Positions 5,991-6,086 of a stretch of DNA of 6,086 nt are shown in pieces. The position numbers were made by a program, and so were the translations under genes. Source of the stretch: Eubacteriales bacterium (GTDB lineage: Bacteria; Bacillota; Clostridia; Christensenellales; CAG-138); NCBI GenBank assembly GCA_030695285.1, contig JAUYTF010000167.1, forward strand, positions 1-6,086, given 5' to 3'. The notes beneath the pieces are model-generated. The model ran no database searches and was not told where the DNA came from. It worked only from the letters and a program-made list of their open reading frames with translations. The first letter of the stretch is position 1; the number at the start of each line of letters is the position of its first letter.

Positions 5991-6086
5991 TTATTGAATA
6001 CCCCTGATCAAATATCGCATAAAATACGCACTCATATCCCAGAAATCGCTAGTTCGATGTCTTTCTGCCTTCACGTGAAGCTCAGG
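5991..6086 (-). CDS. Possible C-terminal fragment of a convergent gene
   Basis: The minus strand is open from the window edge (6086) to a TAA at 5993-5991, giving 31 residues. They include AERHRTSDFWDMSAYFMRYL and end RGIQ. The composition is protein-like and the other two minus frames close early, at TGA codons within the first 15 bases from the edge. Convergent placement next to an operon end is plausible. The stretch is too short to assign to a family or to exclude a chance open frame. Confidence 0.28.
   Translation of the reverse strand, partial: PELHVKAERHRTSDFWDMSAYFMRYLIRGIQ
6069..6080. repeat. 12-bp perfect palindrome CTTCACGTGAAG
   Basis: CTTCACGTGAAG reads the same on both strands. 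It has no spacer and no T-run, so it is more like a protein binding site than a terminator. It lies inside the possible minus-strand coding fragment and may simply be chance. Confidence 0.3.

Larger units (their letters stand above)
5894..6086. other. AT-rich tail downstream of the operon
   Basis: The 193 bases after the second ABC stop contain no complete gene and no convincing terminator. GATG-TTTGT-CATC at 5896-5908 and AGATT-CGCTGT-AATCT near 5969-5984 are short stems without T-runs. The stretch does contain a 9-base inverse match to the upstream direct repeat at 5946-5954, an open minus-strand frame at 5991-6086 and a palindrome at 6069-6080. Transcription of the operon probably ends here or beyond the window. 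Confidence 0.5.

Overview
The window most likely comes from a low-to-moderate GC Gram-positive bacterium (Firmicutes, plausibly Bacillales such as Paenibacillus or a clostridial relative). This is inferred from strong AGGAGG-type ribosome sites, AT-rich intergenic regions, codon use and the protein families. No gene here fixes the genus.

The centre of the window is one co-directional locus on the + strand that looks like a compact peptide (RiPP) biosynthesis and export cluster. It consists of (1) a radical SAM/SPASM peptide maturase at 463-1917 with an N-terminal domain resembling a RiPP recognition element; (2) a 55-residue Cys-rich peptide gene at 1973-2140 with a near-ideal Shine-Dalgarno, the likely modified substrate; (3) a stem-loop plus T-run at 2215-2247, a probable leaky intrinsic terminator; and (4) two consecutive half-size ABC exporters (2276-4060 and 4121-5893), each with a membrane domain and a complete ATPase domain, probably working as a heterodimer. 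The proposed logic is that the maturase binds the peptide leader and installs radical-derived crosslinks (most likely thioethers at the five cysteines). The terminator keeps precursor mRNA in excess over transporter mRNA, and the ABC pair exports the product. No leader peptidase, C39 domain, immunity gene or dedicated regulator is complete within the window.

On the left (1-462), the first 112 bases hold the N-terminus of a divergently transcribed membrane-anchored protein that runs off the window. The 350-base divergent intergenic region carries a 10-bp direct repeat at exactly 21-bp spacing, a candidate operator. On the right (5894-6086) is a short AT-rich tail with no clear terminator, a possible C-terminal fragment of a convergent gene on the - strand, and a 12-bp perfect palindrome at the edge.

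The most notable item is the peptide at 1973-2140. It is small enough to be missed by routine gene calling, and its cysteine pattern (Cx7CxCx5Cx4C) matches no RiPP family I can name.
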